A DNA stretch of 26,678 nucleotides from positions 1 to 26,678 of the forward strand of contig CAYVRW010000024.1 in the NCBI GenBank assembly GCA_964453575.1, in the 5' to 3' direction. Under the pieces are notes generated by a model. That model made no database searches. It was not told where the DNA came from and worked only from the letters and a program-made list of their open reading frames with translations. Position 1 is the first letter of the stretch. Each line of letters starts with the position of its first letter. Below are positions 8,647 through 16,253 of this stretch, in pieces. Source of the stretch: JABDBK01 sp964453575 (GTDB taxonomy: Bacteria > Pseudomonadota > Gammaproteobacteria > DSM-16500). The translations under genes and the position numbers were made by a program.

Positions 8647-9645
8647 ATGACCGATATACATAACTTGCCCACTGAATTACAAATCCATTTGTTTTCTTAC
8701 TTAGATACCAAAGATTTAGATTCTATAATGGATACTAACCGCTATTTTTATTGGGGTGTTAATAGTCTTTGGAAAAGAAGAATACGTAAGGAGTTTAATG
8801 TTACTTTGCCAGATAGTATGATCATTAGCCCAAGAATGTATTACCAAAAACAATTAGTAAAAGAAAGAACGCTATACGTTGCAGTGGAAATGGCACTCTG
8901 TGATTTGAATTTTCGTAAAGAATTTAGAGAACGCCAAACTAACGATGATTTTTTGGATGAATTTCATAATGCTGCTTTAAAAAATTATCAATTAAAAACA
9001 CGCGAAGCAAAACAAGGCAATTTTGCGGAACATGAAAAAAAAGTCATTGAGCTTTATAATCAATTAATAATTGATCCAACCGCTATGAAAAGAGGTCTTT
9101 TTGATCTTATATTAATGGATTTATGTCACATAAATGCTATTCATACTATTATTGCGATTTATAAAAATCACCCTGAATTAATTGATCTATCAAAACTATT
9201 AAAGTATGCCATTGAAAGTTTAAACATTAACTTAATCAAAACATTAATTACGTTGGGTGTGAATGTTAATAAAGAAATTTACATAAATATTGATGATACT
9301 AAATTATACCTTACTCCCTTACACTTCGCCATGATACTGCCTTGCGCGCCCGAATTAACTTCTTACATGTATAGCTTAGGTAAACAGTGTGCTATTGATA
9401 ACAGGATTTTGATAGATATTATGAATCTATTATTGGAACATGGAGCAAATCCTGAAATATTTCCTATTGAAGAAGATGATCAAACCCATGAGGTCTCTAA
9501 ATGCGACGTCAACTGCAAGATATTAGCAGAAAGATACCAAGAGATGGATTTTAGTAAGCTGAATCCTGGTTTAAAAGAAGTGTTAGATAAAATTAAAAAT
9601 GGGCTGTCTGGCGACAATTACCGTGCGATGGGTAGGAACTCATGA
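8647..9645 (+). CDS. F-box protein with ankyrin-like repeats (candidate type IV effector)
   Basis: A 332-residue protein. Residues about 6-46 match the eukaryotic F-box: LPTELQIHLFSYLDTKDL, conserved NR at 31-32, and LW at 41-42. A charged helical middle follows, then ankyrin-like units around 183-212 (LLKYAIESLNINLIKTLITLG) and 222-270 (LTPLHFAMI ... LLLEHGANPE). F-boxes recruit Skp1 to SCF ubiquitin ligases; Legionella AnkB has the same F-box plus ankyrin plan. No C-terminal CaaX box is present here. The start has GGAG 7 nt upstream inside the pyrD end. The last ~11 residues are encoded by DNA overlapping a higB remnant, so the C-terminus may be a chance fusion. Effector status is inference. 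Confidence 0.82.
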   Translation: MTDIHNLPTELQIHLFSYLDTKDLDSIMDTNRYFYWGVNSLWKRRIRKEFNVTLPDSMIISPRMYYQKQLVKERTLYVAVEMALCDLNFRKEFRERQTNDDFLDEFHNAALKNYQLKTREAKQGNFAEHEKKVIELYNQLIIDPTAMKRGLFDLILMDLCHINAIHTIIAIYKNHPELIDLSKLLKYAIESLNINLIKTLITLGVNVNKEIYINIDDTKLYLTPLHFAMILPCAPELTSYMYSLGKQCAIDNRILIDIMNLLLEHGANPEIFPIEEDDQTHEVSKCDVNCKILAERYQEMDFSKLNPGLKEVLDKIKNGLSGDNYRAMGRNS

Positions 9646-9676
9646 AGAATATGATAAACGGAATAAAATGCGCTAG
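9599..9676 (+). pseudogene. HigB toxin C-terminal remnant
   Basis: In a frame other than the F-box gene, the DNA reads TITVRWVGTHEEYDKRNKMR and a stop at 9674-9676. The VGTHEEYDK segment is the conserved C-terminal strand and tail of the HigB mRNA-interferase family (usual form IGTHxEYDKI). It lies 9 bp before an intact HigA-type gene, exactly where the toxin should be. Everything upstream of about 9610 is replaced by F-box gene sequence, so the toxin has lost roughly three quarters of its length. An ATG at 9599 exists, but a working 25-residue product is unlikely. Confidence 0.7.
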
Positions 9677-9685
9677 GAGGAAAAC

Positions 9686-10072
9686 ATGTTTATACAAAAT
9701 GATGAACAATATAAAAAGTATCTTGAGGAAATTAATAATCTTATAGCTCAAGATCCTGAACTTAATACATTAGAAGGCGAACGTCTTTCATTGCTTGCCA
9801 TAGTTGTGAAAGAATATGAGGATAACCACTTTTTCTTTAACAAGCCTTCTCCCATTGAAGCTATTCGATTTAGGATGGAAGAGCAGGGTCTTATACAGAA
9901 TGATCTAATTCCATATATTGGTAGTAAGAGTAGAGTTTCCGAAATATTATCAGGAAAAAGAAAATTAACACGTGCTATGATTAGATCATTAAACCAAAAT
10001 TTAGGTATTCCATTAGATGTTCTAATGCAAGACTCCAATACGGACAATAATGACATTCTTATCAAACTTTAA
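9686..10072 (+). CDS. HigA-type antitoxin, orphaned (helix-turn-helix)
   Basis: A 128-residue protein of the HigA family that pairs with HigB interferases. Signature segments are IEAIRFRMEEQGLIQNDLIPYIG, the recognition part SKSRVSEILSGKRKLT and MIRSLNQNLGIPLDVL, covering residues about 55-115. The N-terminal half (ERLSLLAIVVKEYE) is the usual helical extension. A perfect AGGAGG lies 5 nt before the ATG and overlaps the stop of the HigB remnant, which keeps the original operon spacing. With the toxin broken, the gene can only act as a free antitoxin or repressor. The reading frame is intact, suggesting recent toxin loss or retained regulatory value. Confidence 0.87.
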   Translation: MFIQNDEQYKKYLEEINNLIAQDPELNTLEGERLSLLAIVVKEYEDNHFFFNKPSPIEAIRFRMEEQGLIQNDLIPYIGSKSRVSEILSGKRKLTRAMIRSLNQNLGIPLDVLMQDSNTDNNDILIKL

Positions 10073-10118
10073 ATATTCTATTTGTTACAATTGGTGAATT
10101 GTTCTAGGCGAAATAATT

Positions 10119-10321
10119 ATGAAAGCGAAAAAAATAAAACATCCAACTATGCTTGAAGTCGCGCACGAGATGGCAAAGGGCCTATATGAAGCAAATGTGA
10201 TTGATGCAACTACAATGCGTGAGTTTGATGCACTATGTTTGACGCCCGTCCCGCGAGGGGGGCATCTCTTAAGTTGCTGTATCTTGTTGCAGAAAAAGGG
10301 CTGGCTATTTTGATTGTCTAA
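10119..10321 (+). pseudogene. XRE-family antitoxin remnant with helix-turn-helix deleted
   Basis: The first ~43 codons encode LEVAHEMAKGLYEANVIDATTMREFDALCL, the conserved N-terminus of HigA/NadS-like XRE regulators. After a GC-rich junction (about 10243-10262) the other frame encodes ASLKLLYLVAEKGLAILIV and stops at 10319-10321, matching the C-terminus of the same family (usual PRGxALKLLNLVxxKGL). The central ~45 residues with the DNA-binding helices are missing, and a run of six G at the junction throws the halves out of frame by one base. The unshifted frame ends at 10313 (64 residues). This is a decayed gene rather than a small functional protein. Confidence 0.72.
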
Positions 10322-10369
10322 AAATCTCAATTTTAATTAATAAACATAAAATAATAATAAGGAACAACC

Positions 10370-11269
10370 ATGCCAACCGATGATATTGTCGCTCAATTAT
10401 TTGAAGCATTAGAACACAGGCAAACAGAACAAATTAGTATACTTATTTCGAAGTTAGATCCAAAAGATCTTGAACAAAAAGACAGTAAGGGTGATACCCT
10501 TCTTATCAAAGCCGCAGAATTTGACGATTTAGCAAGTTTAAGTGCGCTGATTGCAGCAAAGGCTTTCCCAGATGCTCAGAATAAAAAAGGTTTTACGGCA
10601 CTTATGTATGCCGCCTCAAATGGCCGTGCTGATCTCGTATCTCAGCTTCTTCTAGCCAAGGCCACGGTGGATATGCAGACTCATCATGGTAGTACAGCTT
10701 TTTTCCTAGCTTCCATGGACTCCCGGATCGATATCATGCGGCAACTTCTTGAAGCTAAGGCTTCAATAAATAAGGAAGATTATTATGGTAATAGCCCTCT
10801 GGATAATGCAATCTTTTCAAGAAAAACCTTGCCCTTAATCAATTTTTTATTAAAACATCATGCTGATCTACGTGGTAGGTGCAGGGCGTTGTATGATTTA
10901 TTGATTTCCTTAGATGATAAACAAAATATCTTGATAACACTTATTGCGCTTTATAAACAATGCAAATTAGCGATCGATCTAGGCTATCCCAACCCATTAA
11001 CTGAAGCTCAACTCCATCATTTAGAACAAATTTATGATTATAGTGAACTTCATAAAAAAAATGTTCGAAGCACTCTTGATAATGCAACGAACAATCGAAT
11101 GCCTGATGCATTATTGAATATGATTGCTGAATATAATACACCGGAAGAAAATTTATCATTGAAAGAATTGTCTTTTTTTAATAGAGAAAAGTTTAATAAA
11201 GCTATCAATATAGAACAAGGCATGGACACTCTTTTTAGGCTGCAGCATTTAATAAAGCTAAAAAGATAG
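10370..11269 (+). CDS. Ankyrin repeat protein
   Basis: A 299-residue protein with four consecutive ankyrin repeats at about residues 39-70 (SKGDTLLIKAAEFDDLASL), 72-104 (KGFTALMYAASNGRADLVSQLL), 105-137 (HGSTAFFLASMDSRIDIMRQLL) and 138-170 (YGNSPLDNAIFSRK). The C-terminal 120 residues are helical and unrecognised. No signal peptide or membrane segment is seen. An AAGGA site lies about 8 nt before the ATG. Ankyrin arrays bind proteins; in intracellular Legionellales they are often injected effectors, but no partner can be read from the sequence. The next gene starts 15 bp later, suggesting one transcript. Confidence 0.85.
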   Translation: MPTDDIVAQLFEALEHRQTEQISILISKLDPKDLEQKDSKGDTLLIKAAEFDDLASLSALIAAKAFPDAQNKKGFTALMYAASNGRADLVSQLLLAKATVDMQTHHGSTAFFLASMDSRIDIMRQLLEAKASINKEDYYGNSPLDNAIFSRKTLPLINFLLKHHADLRGRCRALYDLLISLDDKQNILITLIALYKQCKLAIDLGYPNPLTEAQLHHLEQIYDYSELHKKNVRSTLDNATNNRMPDALLNMIAEYNTPEENLSLKELSFFNREKFNKAINIEQGMDTLFRLQHLIKLKR

Positions 11270-11284
11270 AAAACTGGATGAGTG

Positions 11285-12488
11285 ATGGATTCAAAAAATA
11301 AAAACAAAGCAACTCCCGTTGATCTGATGAATATTATGTTAGGATATGATGATTTTAATCCTTTAAAAGGCCATGGATCGGCTTTATTGGTGCCTACGTT
11401 ATTCAACTCAATAACGACACAAAAAATAGCGCGTTTAAAGGAGTTGCTAACAGCCATTGTGAATGGCAAGCCTGATAAAGTAAAAGCAATGTTAGAAAAA
11501 GATCCCTCGTTATTATTAGAAAAATTAGACGAAAATGATTATGTGACAGCACTCACAGGTCAACGATGCAATCATGTAACGGCTTATCGAACAGCTCTTG
11601 CCGTTGAAGATACACAGATGGCTGTCATGATCAAAAATAAATTGATTGAAGTAGCAGGTAAAGATGCGGCCAATACGCAATACCGTGAGCAATTCCCCGA
11701 TGGATGGGAGATTGATGAAGCAAAAAGATGGGAATCACTCATAATGATGTTAGAAATATTAAAAAATGTCATTAGAGATGCAAAACCAGGCGATATTTTA
11801 TCATCTGGTGGGCTAATGTGTAAATTGACAGTGAGAGAAGGATCCGATGTAGCCTTTGCTCTTGCATTGTTTAGATCAGAATTGGATGACCGACTGTTTG
11901 AAATCGTCACCACAGGACGCCACTTTAATCCTCATCTGCTTTTGAAAGCATCTGAAATATGGAATGATGTGTATCATAATGCTTCTTGGGGTGATCCTCG
12001 ATGTTTGTTATTTTGGCAGCAAGTCATTGGAACTATTCAACGCGCACTTCCAGTAAATTATATACAAGCACTTTGTGGTGGTCTCGATTCTATAGAAAAA
12101 GATCTTCGAAATAACATTCCGCAAAATCGTTCAATGCATGTTTACTTGTATTATCCTAGGGGGCGGCTGGTTTGGGTCTATCCTCTTTCGAAATCATCTC
12201 TTGGTTTTGATTATGCAATTTATTGCGGAATGGAGTGCGGATATGCCACGCCTGGATCCCCGTGGGACACCTATTTCGCGGCTTACACGGCTCAAAGCTT
12301 ATTCAAAACAAAAGCAGCTTGCATGCGAGCACTTATGCCCCGCGTATCACTATGCGCAAGCATCAGAGGATGTCTATCACTTTGAAACAGTATTTCATTA
12401 TGATACAGTTCACGTGATTATGTACTACAATAATAAAGGAAGCTATTATGTCAATGATCAAATGGTTAATGGAAACTCCGCGTGTTAG
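11285..12488 (+). pseudogene. Ankyrin-associated effector-like protein, probable frameshift
   Basis: From the ATG at 11285 (a GTG at 11282 is possible) one frame runs to a stop at 12385. It contains the VNGKPDKVKAMLEKDPSLLLEK segment, VTAYRTALAVEDTQMAVMI, FWQQVIGTIQRALPV and VYPLSKSSLGFDYAIYCG. These resemble a domain that, from memory, recurs in Legionellales ankyrin-type proteins. After about 12225 the family-like text (TPISRLTRLKAYSKQKQLACEHL, then HFETVFHYDTVHVIMYY) continues in the next frame, ending at 12488. Reading across would give about 400 residues. The shift lies between roughly 12225 and 12275, near the ATCCCCGTGGG stretch. It could be a real mutation, a sequencing error or, less likely, programmed frameshifting. 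If only the first frame is used, the product is 366 residues with an unrelated tail. Confidence 0.6.
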
Positions 12489-14412
12489 TCACCTTGGAAA
12501 TTATTTTTTAGAAGATCAGCCAATACACAGAGGATGTAATTCACACGATATAAATTTTTCAGGGAGTTACTATCAGTTTGAATTAGATGCTGTAGCAATC
12601 ACTAATAGAATTAATCAGGAATACAAGGGAATTATTGCAAAGAAAAATGCTGTTTCTGCTATAGATCCAAAGTCAGAGCAACATGCACTTCATTATGTTT
12701 TATCAAACGACTTATGTTCTCCAACAACTGACATACCTTGTACTATTTTAAGAGAGTATGTTACTCAATCCATTAAAGACAACAATACTCGATATTATGT
12801 GGATCTTTATTCTAAGAGCGCCGATTGTCAATGTAAAAAAGGCAAACTCTGTGACGTTTGCGTAAAGAAATATGAATCTCTTAAAGATATTCTAAAAAAA
12901 TCTAAGGATATTTATCATGCGCTAAAGAATGAAGGCCGGCTTTTTTCTACAAAACAATTAATACAAGATAGCAAATCATCTATTATTGAAGCATTAATAA
13001 AACCGTTTGAAGATGACGACACAGCATTAATGACCCAGTTGCTTTTGGCACACGACAAACAAGGCAATACCCCCTTGTATTATGCCTACACAAAATTACC
13101 TGGAGATAAAAAAGATTTTAAATTACTATTAGATCGTGTCAAATTATTAAAAAACGATCAGGATAAGTGGAATCTTCTTAAAGAAGCTCATCAACATAAT
13201 GAAACAGTCGTGCATGCTATGGTTGCATATTGGCAAAATTTGGATTATGAAATTGAATGTTTTGGTACAAATCTAATAAGAAATGCTATGACCATGACTA
13301 ATGGCGATGGTAGTACACCTTTTCATGCTGTTTTAGCAAATCCACAACCACTTTCCATGATTGAGGCAATGTGCAAACTTTTTTCAGAGCCATCACCTCA
13401 AGAAGAAAAAAATTGTAATATACTTGATGCAGTTTTCTGTCAAAATCATCAAGGTTTAAATCCATTGCATTTGCTTTGTCAGCTTGATTCAAAAAATCCA
13501 GATAAGAATGATAAAATATTCACTGAATGGCTTAAGATTATGCCGATTGATTTTTGTGAGCAAAAACTCATGGAAAAAGATAACAACGGCTGCACTCCAT
13601 TACATTATGCCATTAAAAGTGGTAATGATGTACTCGTAAGAAAAATCCTTAATTTGCATAATGCGCCTGAAGATAAGAATGAAAATCAAAGCGTATTTTA
13701 TAAAACAATAACCATGATTGAAGATAAATACCATGAGACTGCATTACATTACGCATGTCGTTATGGTAGTCGAGAAACATTAAATCAGATAGTTGAAGCA
13801 TTAGGCCCGAAGAATTTATATGATATTCGATGTCGATCAAATTTATATAAATTCATACCTAGTCATCATCATTTTTCTAATTTTGATTTTACAACCGCAA
13901 TAAATAAACATAATCACTTATTTAATTGCTTTGATTACTTTGAAAAAAACCATTTTGAACATAGTTGGTTCAATGGTAAAGGGTATTATAATGATCGTAT
14001 TAATGATTTTTGTAACTGCTTTGCCGCAATGGAGTCTGCGCTTAAAAACACTAGGCCTATTTTTTTAAAACCAGCAACTATTGATTTTACTAAGGAAGGC
14101 TGCGGTCTTTTCTTTAAAGACCCTTACCCTGGTTTGAGAGCAGCTTTACAGCATGTCACAAACAAAGAACTAGAAGAATTTAAAGCATTTATTAAAGAAA
14201 AATCGAGCTCAACCTCAGCGGGTTCAGATTTATATCAATGTAAAGTGGCAAAAATTCTTCAGGACAAGTTGTTATCAACTGACTATAATGAAAAAAAGGA
14301 TGATTCACCTTCCATGGCTATATCGACACCTGTTGCAATGCCATCTTCAGCACCGCCGCCTTATTCTCCTCCTGAGGAAACATCTGTTAAAAGCGCGCCT
14401 CACTTTTCGTGA
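12448..14412 (+). CDS. Large ankyrin repeat protein with Cys cluster and PPPY tail
   Basis: A 654-residue protein. A cysteine cluster C-x-C-x5-C-x2-C at residues 127-138 could bind zinc. Five ankyrin-like units begin near residues 203 (QGNTPLYYAY), 285 (GDGSTPFHAVL), 333 (HQGLNPLHLLC), 378 (NNGCTPLHYAI) and 426 (YHETALHYACRYG). The C-terminus is Pro/Ser-rich and includes APPPYSPPEE, a PPxY motif at 636-639 of the kind bound by WW domains of Nedd4-type ubiquitin ligases. AAAGGAAG a few nt before the ATG supports this start, which overlaps the previous reading frame by 41 bp. It ends 9 bp from convergent glmS. Host-directed activity is inference. Confidence 0.82.
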   Translation: MSMIKWLMETPRVSHLGNYFLEDQPIHRGCNSHDINFSGSYYQFELDAVAITNRINQEYKGIIAKKNAVSAIDPKSEQHALHYVLSNDLCSPTTDIPCTILREYVTQSIKDNNTRYYVDLYSKSADCQCKKGKLCDVCVKKYESLKDILKKSKDIYHALKNEGRLFSTKQLIQDSKSSIIEALIKPFEDDDTALMTQLLLAHDKQGNTPLYYAYTKLPGDKKDFKLLLDRVKLLKNDQDKWNLLKEAHQHNETVVHAMVAYWQNLDYEIECFGTNLIRNAMTMTNGDGSTPFHAVLANPQPLSMIEAMCKLFSEPSPQEEKNCNILDAVFCQNHQGLNPLHLLCQLDSKNPDKNDKIFTEWLKIMPIDFCEQKLMEKDNNGCTPLHYAIKSGNDVLVRKILNLHNAPEDKNENQSVFYKTITMIEDKYHETALHYACRYGSRETLNQIVEALGPKNLYDIRCRSNLYKFIPSHHHFSNFDFTTAINKHNHLFNCFDYFEKNHFEHSWFNGKGYYNDRINDFCNCFAAMESALKNTRPIFLKPATIDFTKEGCGLFFKDPYPGLRAALQHVTNKELEEFKAFIKEKSSSTSAGSDLYQCKVAKILQDKLLSTDYNEKKDDSPSMAISTPVAMPSSAPPPYSPPEETSVKSAPHFS

Positions 14413-14415
14413 GGC
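14397..14415 (-). terminator. Probable intrinsic terminator of glmUS
   Basis: On the minus strand a perfect 7-bp stem GCCTCAC / GTGAGGC with a GAAAA loop is followed by GCGC and TTTT. It lies 7 bp past the glmS stop and overlaps the stop codon of the convergent ankyrin gene. There is no T-run in the plus direction, so it suits glmS better. Confidence 0.45.
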
Positions 14416-14421
14416 AGCATG

Positions 14422-16251
14422 CTACTCCACCGTCACCGACTTCGCTAAATTTCTCGGTTGATCGACATCAGTGCCTTTAAGTACAGCCACATGATAAGCC
14501 AATAATTGTAAAGGTATGGTATAAACAATAGGTGCAAGAATGGGATCGATGCTGGGCATTTCAATGATATGGATGCCCGGATCGGATGTTTTGACCGTAT
14601 CAGTAAAGACATAAAGTTCGCCGCCTCTGGCACGTACTTCATGAAGATTTGATTTGAGTTTTTCTAAAAGTTCATCATTAGGTGCAATGACAATCACCGG
14701 CATATTTTTGTCGACTAATGCGAGCGGGCCGTGTTTTAGTTCGCCTGCTGGGTAACCTTCTGCATGGATGTAAGAAATTTCTTTTAATTTGAGTGCACCT
14801 TCGAGGGCGATAGGATATAAAGCGCCGCGACCCAGAAATAAAGCATGTTCTTTATCAACAAAAGAAGGCGCCATTTTGGCAATAATGGGATTCAGTTCAA
14901 GCACTGATTTTACAATAGCGGGTAATTTTTGCAGTTCAGTGACCAAGTGATGTTCGACATCAGCTTGCATGTTATGTTGTTTGCCTAGCGCAATCGTCAA
15001 CATAAGTAAGGCAGTGAGTTGCGTGGTAAATGCTTTAGTGGATGCAACACCAATTTCAACACCTGCTCGCATCATAAAATGATATTCAGATTCTCGTACT
15101 AGCGAACTTTCGGGTACGTTGCAGATAGCAAGCGAACTTAGATATCCGCTCTTTTTTGCCAGCCGTAATGCAGCCAACGTATCTGCTGTTTCGCCTGATT
15201 GCGAAAGAGTAACAAATAAAGTATTAGGGTTGACGACAGTTTTACGATAGCGAAATTCACTTGCAACTTCTACCGAACATGGAATACCCGCCAATGCTTC
15301 TGTCCAATAACGCGCAACCATAGCGGCATGATAACTGGTGCCGCAAGCGACAAATTGAATATGCTGCACTTGTTTAAATATTTCTTTGGCTTGTAAACCA
15401 AAGGCATTATCAATAAGTTTGTTTTTATTTAAGCGTCCTTCCAGGTTGGTGACGATAGATTGCGGTTGTTCAAAAATTTCTTTGCACATATAGTGCCTGT
15501 ACTCGCCGCGTTCCGTCATATCAGCATTCATGTCCAGTTGTTTTGTTTGTCGTTCTACGATGAAATCATTAGCATCATAGATTTGCACGGTATTTCGTTT
15601 AACAACAGCAATATCGCCTTCTTCTAAAAAAGTGAATTGTTTAGTGACTTGTAATAAAGCTAGCGGATCTGATGCAAAGAAATTTTCGCCTACACCTTTG
15701 CCTATGACGAGGGGGCTGCCATGACGTACAGCGATAATGGTTTCTGGGTCATGCGTGGACATAATGCCAAGTGCGTAAGCACCTTCTAAAGCAGCAATGG
15801 TTTTTTTAGTTGCTTTAAGTAAATCAAGAGTGCTTTGATAGTGATAATGTAATAAGTGTACAACCGTCTCAGAATCGGTTTCAGAATAAAAAGTGTAACC
15901 TTTATCGATAAGAAAAGTTTTTAATTGGTCGTGATTTTCAATAATGCCATTATGCACCAGCACAAACTCATCATTTGACATAAGCGGATGGGCATTTTGT
16001 TCTGATGGAATGCCATGCGTAGCCCAACGGGTGTGGGCAATACCAGCTTTGCCACGCAGCTGAGATTGATTGAGAAGCAGGGTTTCAAGCTCATTTACTT
16101 TGCCCTGTGTGCGTAGACGTTCCAACTTGTTTTGAGCATTACTGATGGCAAGCCCTGCTGAATCATAGCCACGGTATTCAAGTCGTTTTAAACCATCCAC
16201 TAAAAGTCTAGAAACGTTACGTTCTGCAATTGCGCCTACGATGCCACACAT
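14422..16251 (-). CDS. glmS: Glutamine--fructose-6-phosphate aminotransferase (isomerizing)
   Basis: A 609-residue cytosolic enzyme that makes glucosamine-6-phosphate, the first committed step towards UDP-GlcNAc for peptidoglycan and lipopolysaccharide. The N-terminal glutaminase domain starts MCGIVGA, with Cys2 as nucleophile after Met removal, followed by RGYDSAG, HTRWATHG and ETDSE. Two SIS sugar-isomerase domains follow (FVACGTSYHAA, SQSGETADT, STKAFTTQ, HAEGYPAGELKHGPLALV). It ends with the family tail DQPRNLAKSVTVE. AAGGAGA precedes the ATG by 7 nt, and glmU ends 2 bp upstream, so both are read from the glmU promoter. I see no glmS ribozyme, as expected for a gammaproteobacterium. Confidence 0.98.
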   Translation of the reverse strand: MCGIVGAIAERNVSRLLVDGLKRLEYRGYDSAGLAISNAQNKLERLRTQGKVNELETLLLNQSQLRGKAGIAHTRWATHGIPSEQNAHPLMSNDEFVLVHNGIIENHDQLKTFLIDKGYTFYSETDSETVVHLLHYHYQSTLDLLKATKKTIAALEGAYALGIMSTHDPETIIAVRHGSPLVIGKGVGENFFASDPLALLQVTKQFTFLEEGDIAVVKRNTVQIYDANDFIVERQTKQLDMNADMTERGEYRHYMCKEIFEQPQSIVTNLEGRLNKNKLIDNAFGLQAKEIFKQVQHIQFVACGTSYHAAMVARYWTEALAGIPCSVEVASEFRYRKTVVNPNTLFVTLSQSGETADTLAALRLAKKSGYLSSLAICNVPESSLVRESEYHFMMRAGVEIGVASTKAFTTQLTALLMLTIALGKQHNMQADVEHHLVTELQKLPAIVKSVLELNPIIAKMAPSFVDKEHALFLGRGALYPIALEGALKLKEISYIHAEGYPAGELKHGPLALVDKNMPVIVIAPNDELLEKLKSNLHEVRARGGELYVFTDTVKTSDPGIHIIEMPSIDPILAPIVYTIPLQLLAYHVAVLKGTDVDQPRNLAKSVTVE

Positions 16252-16253
16252 GG

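Noticed and set aside
9748..10065. Minus-strand open frame opposite the HigA-type gene, as a missing toxin
   Set aside because: The translation has no toxin-family motif and is the mirror of a well-supported antitoxin; the real toxin trace lies upstream on the plus strand.
12138..12488. Independent 116-residue gene
   Set aside because: It has no ribosome site at its ATG, overlaps the upstream frame by 248 bp, and its useful part reads as the continuation of that gene after a frameshift.
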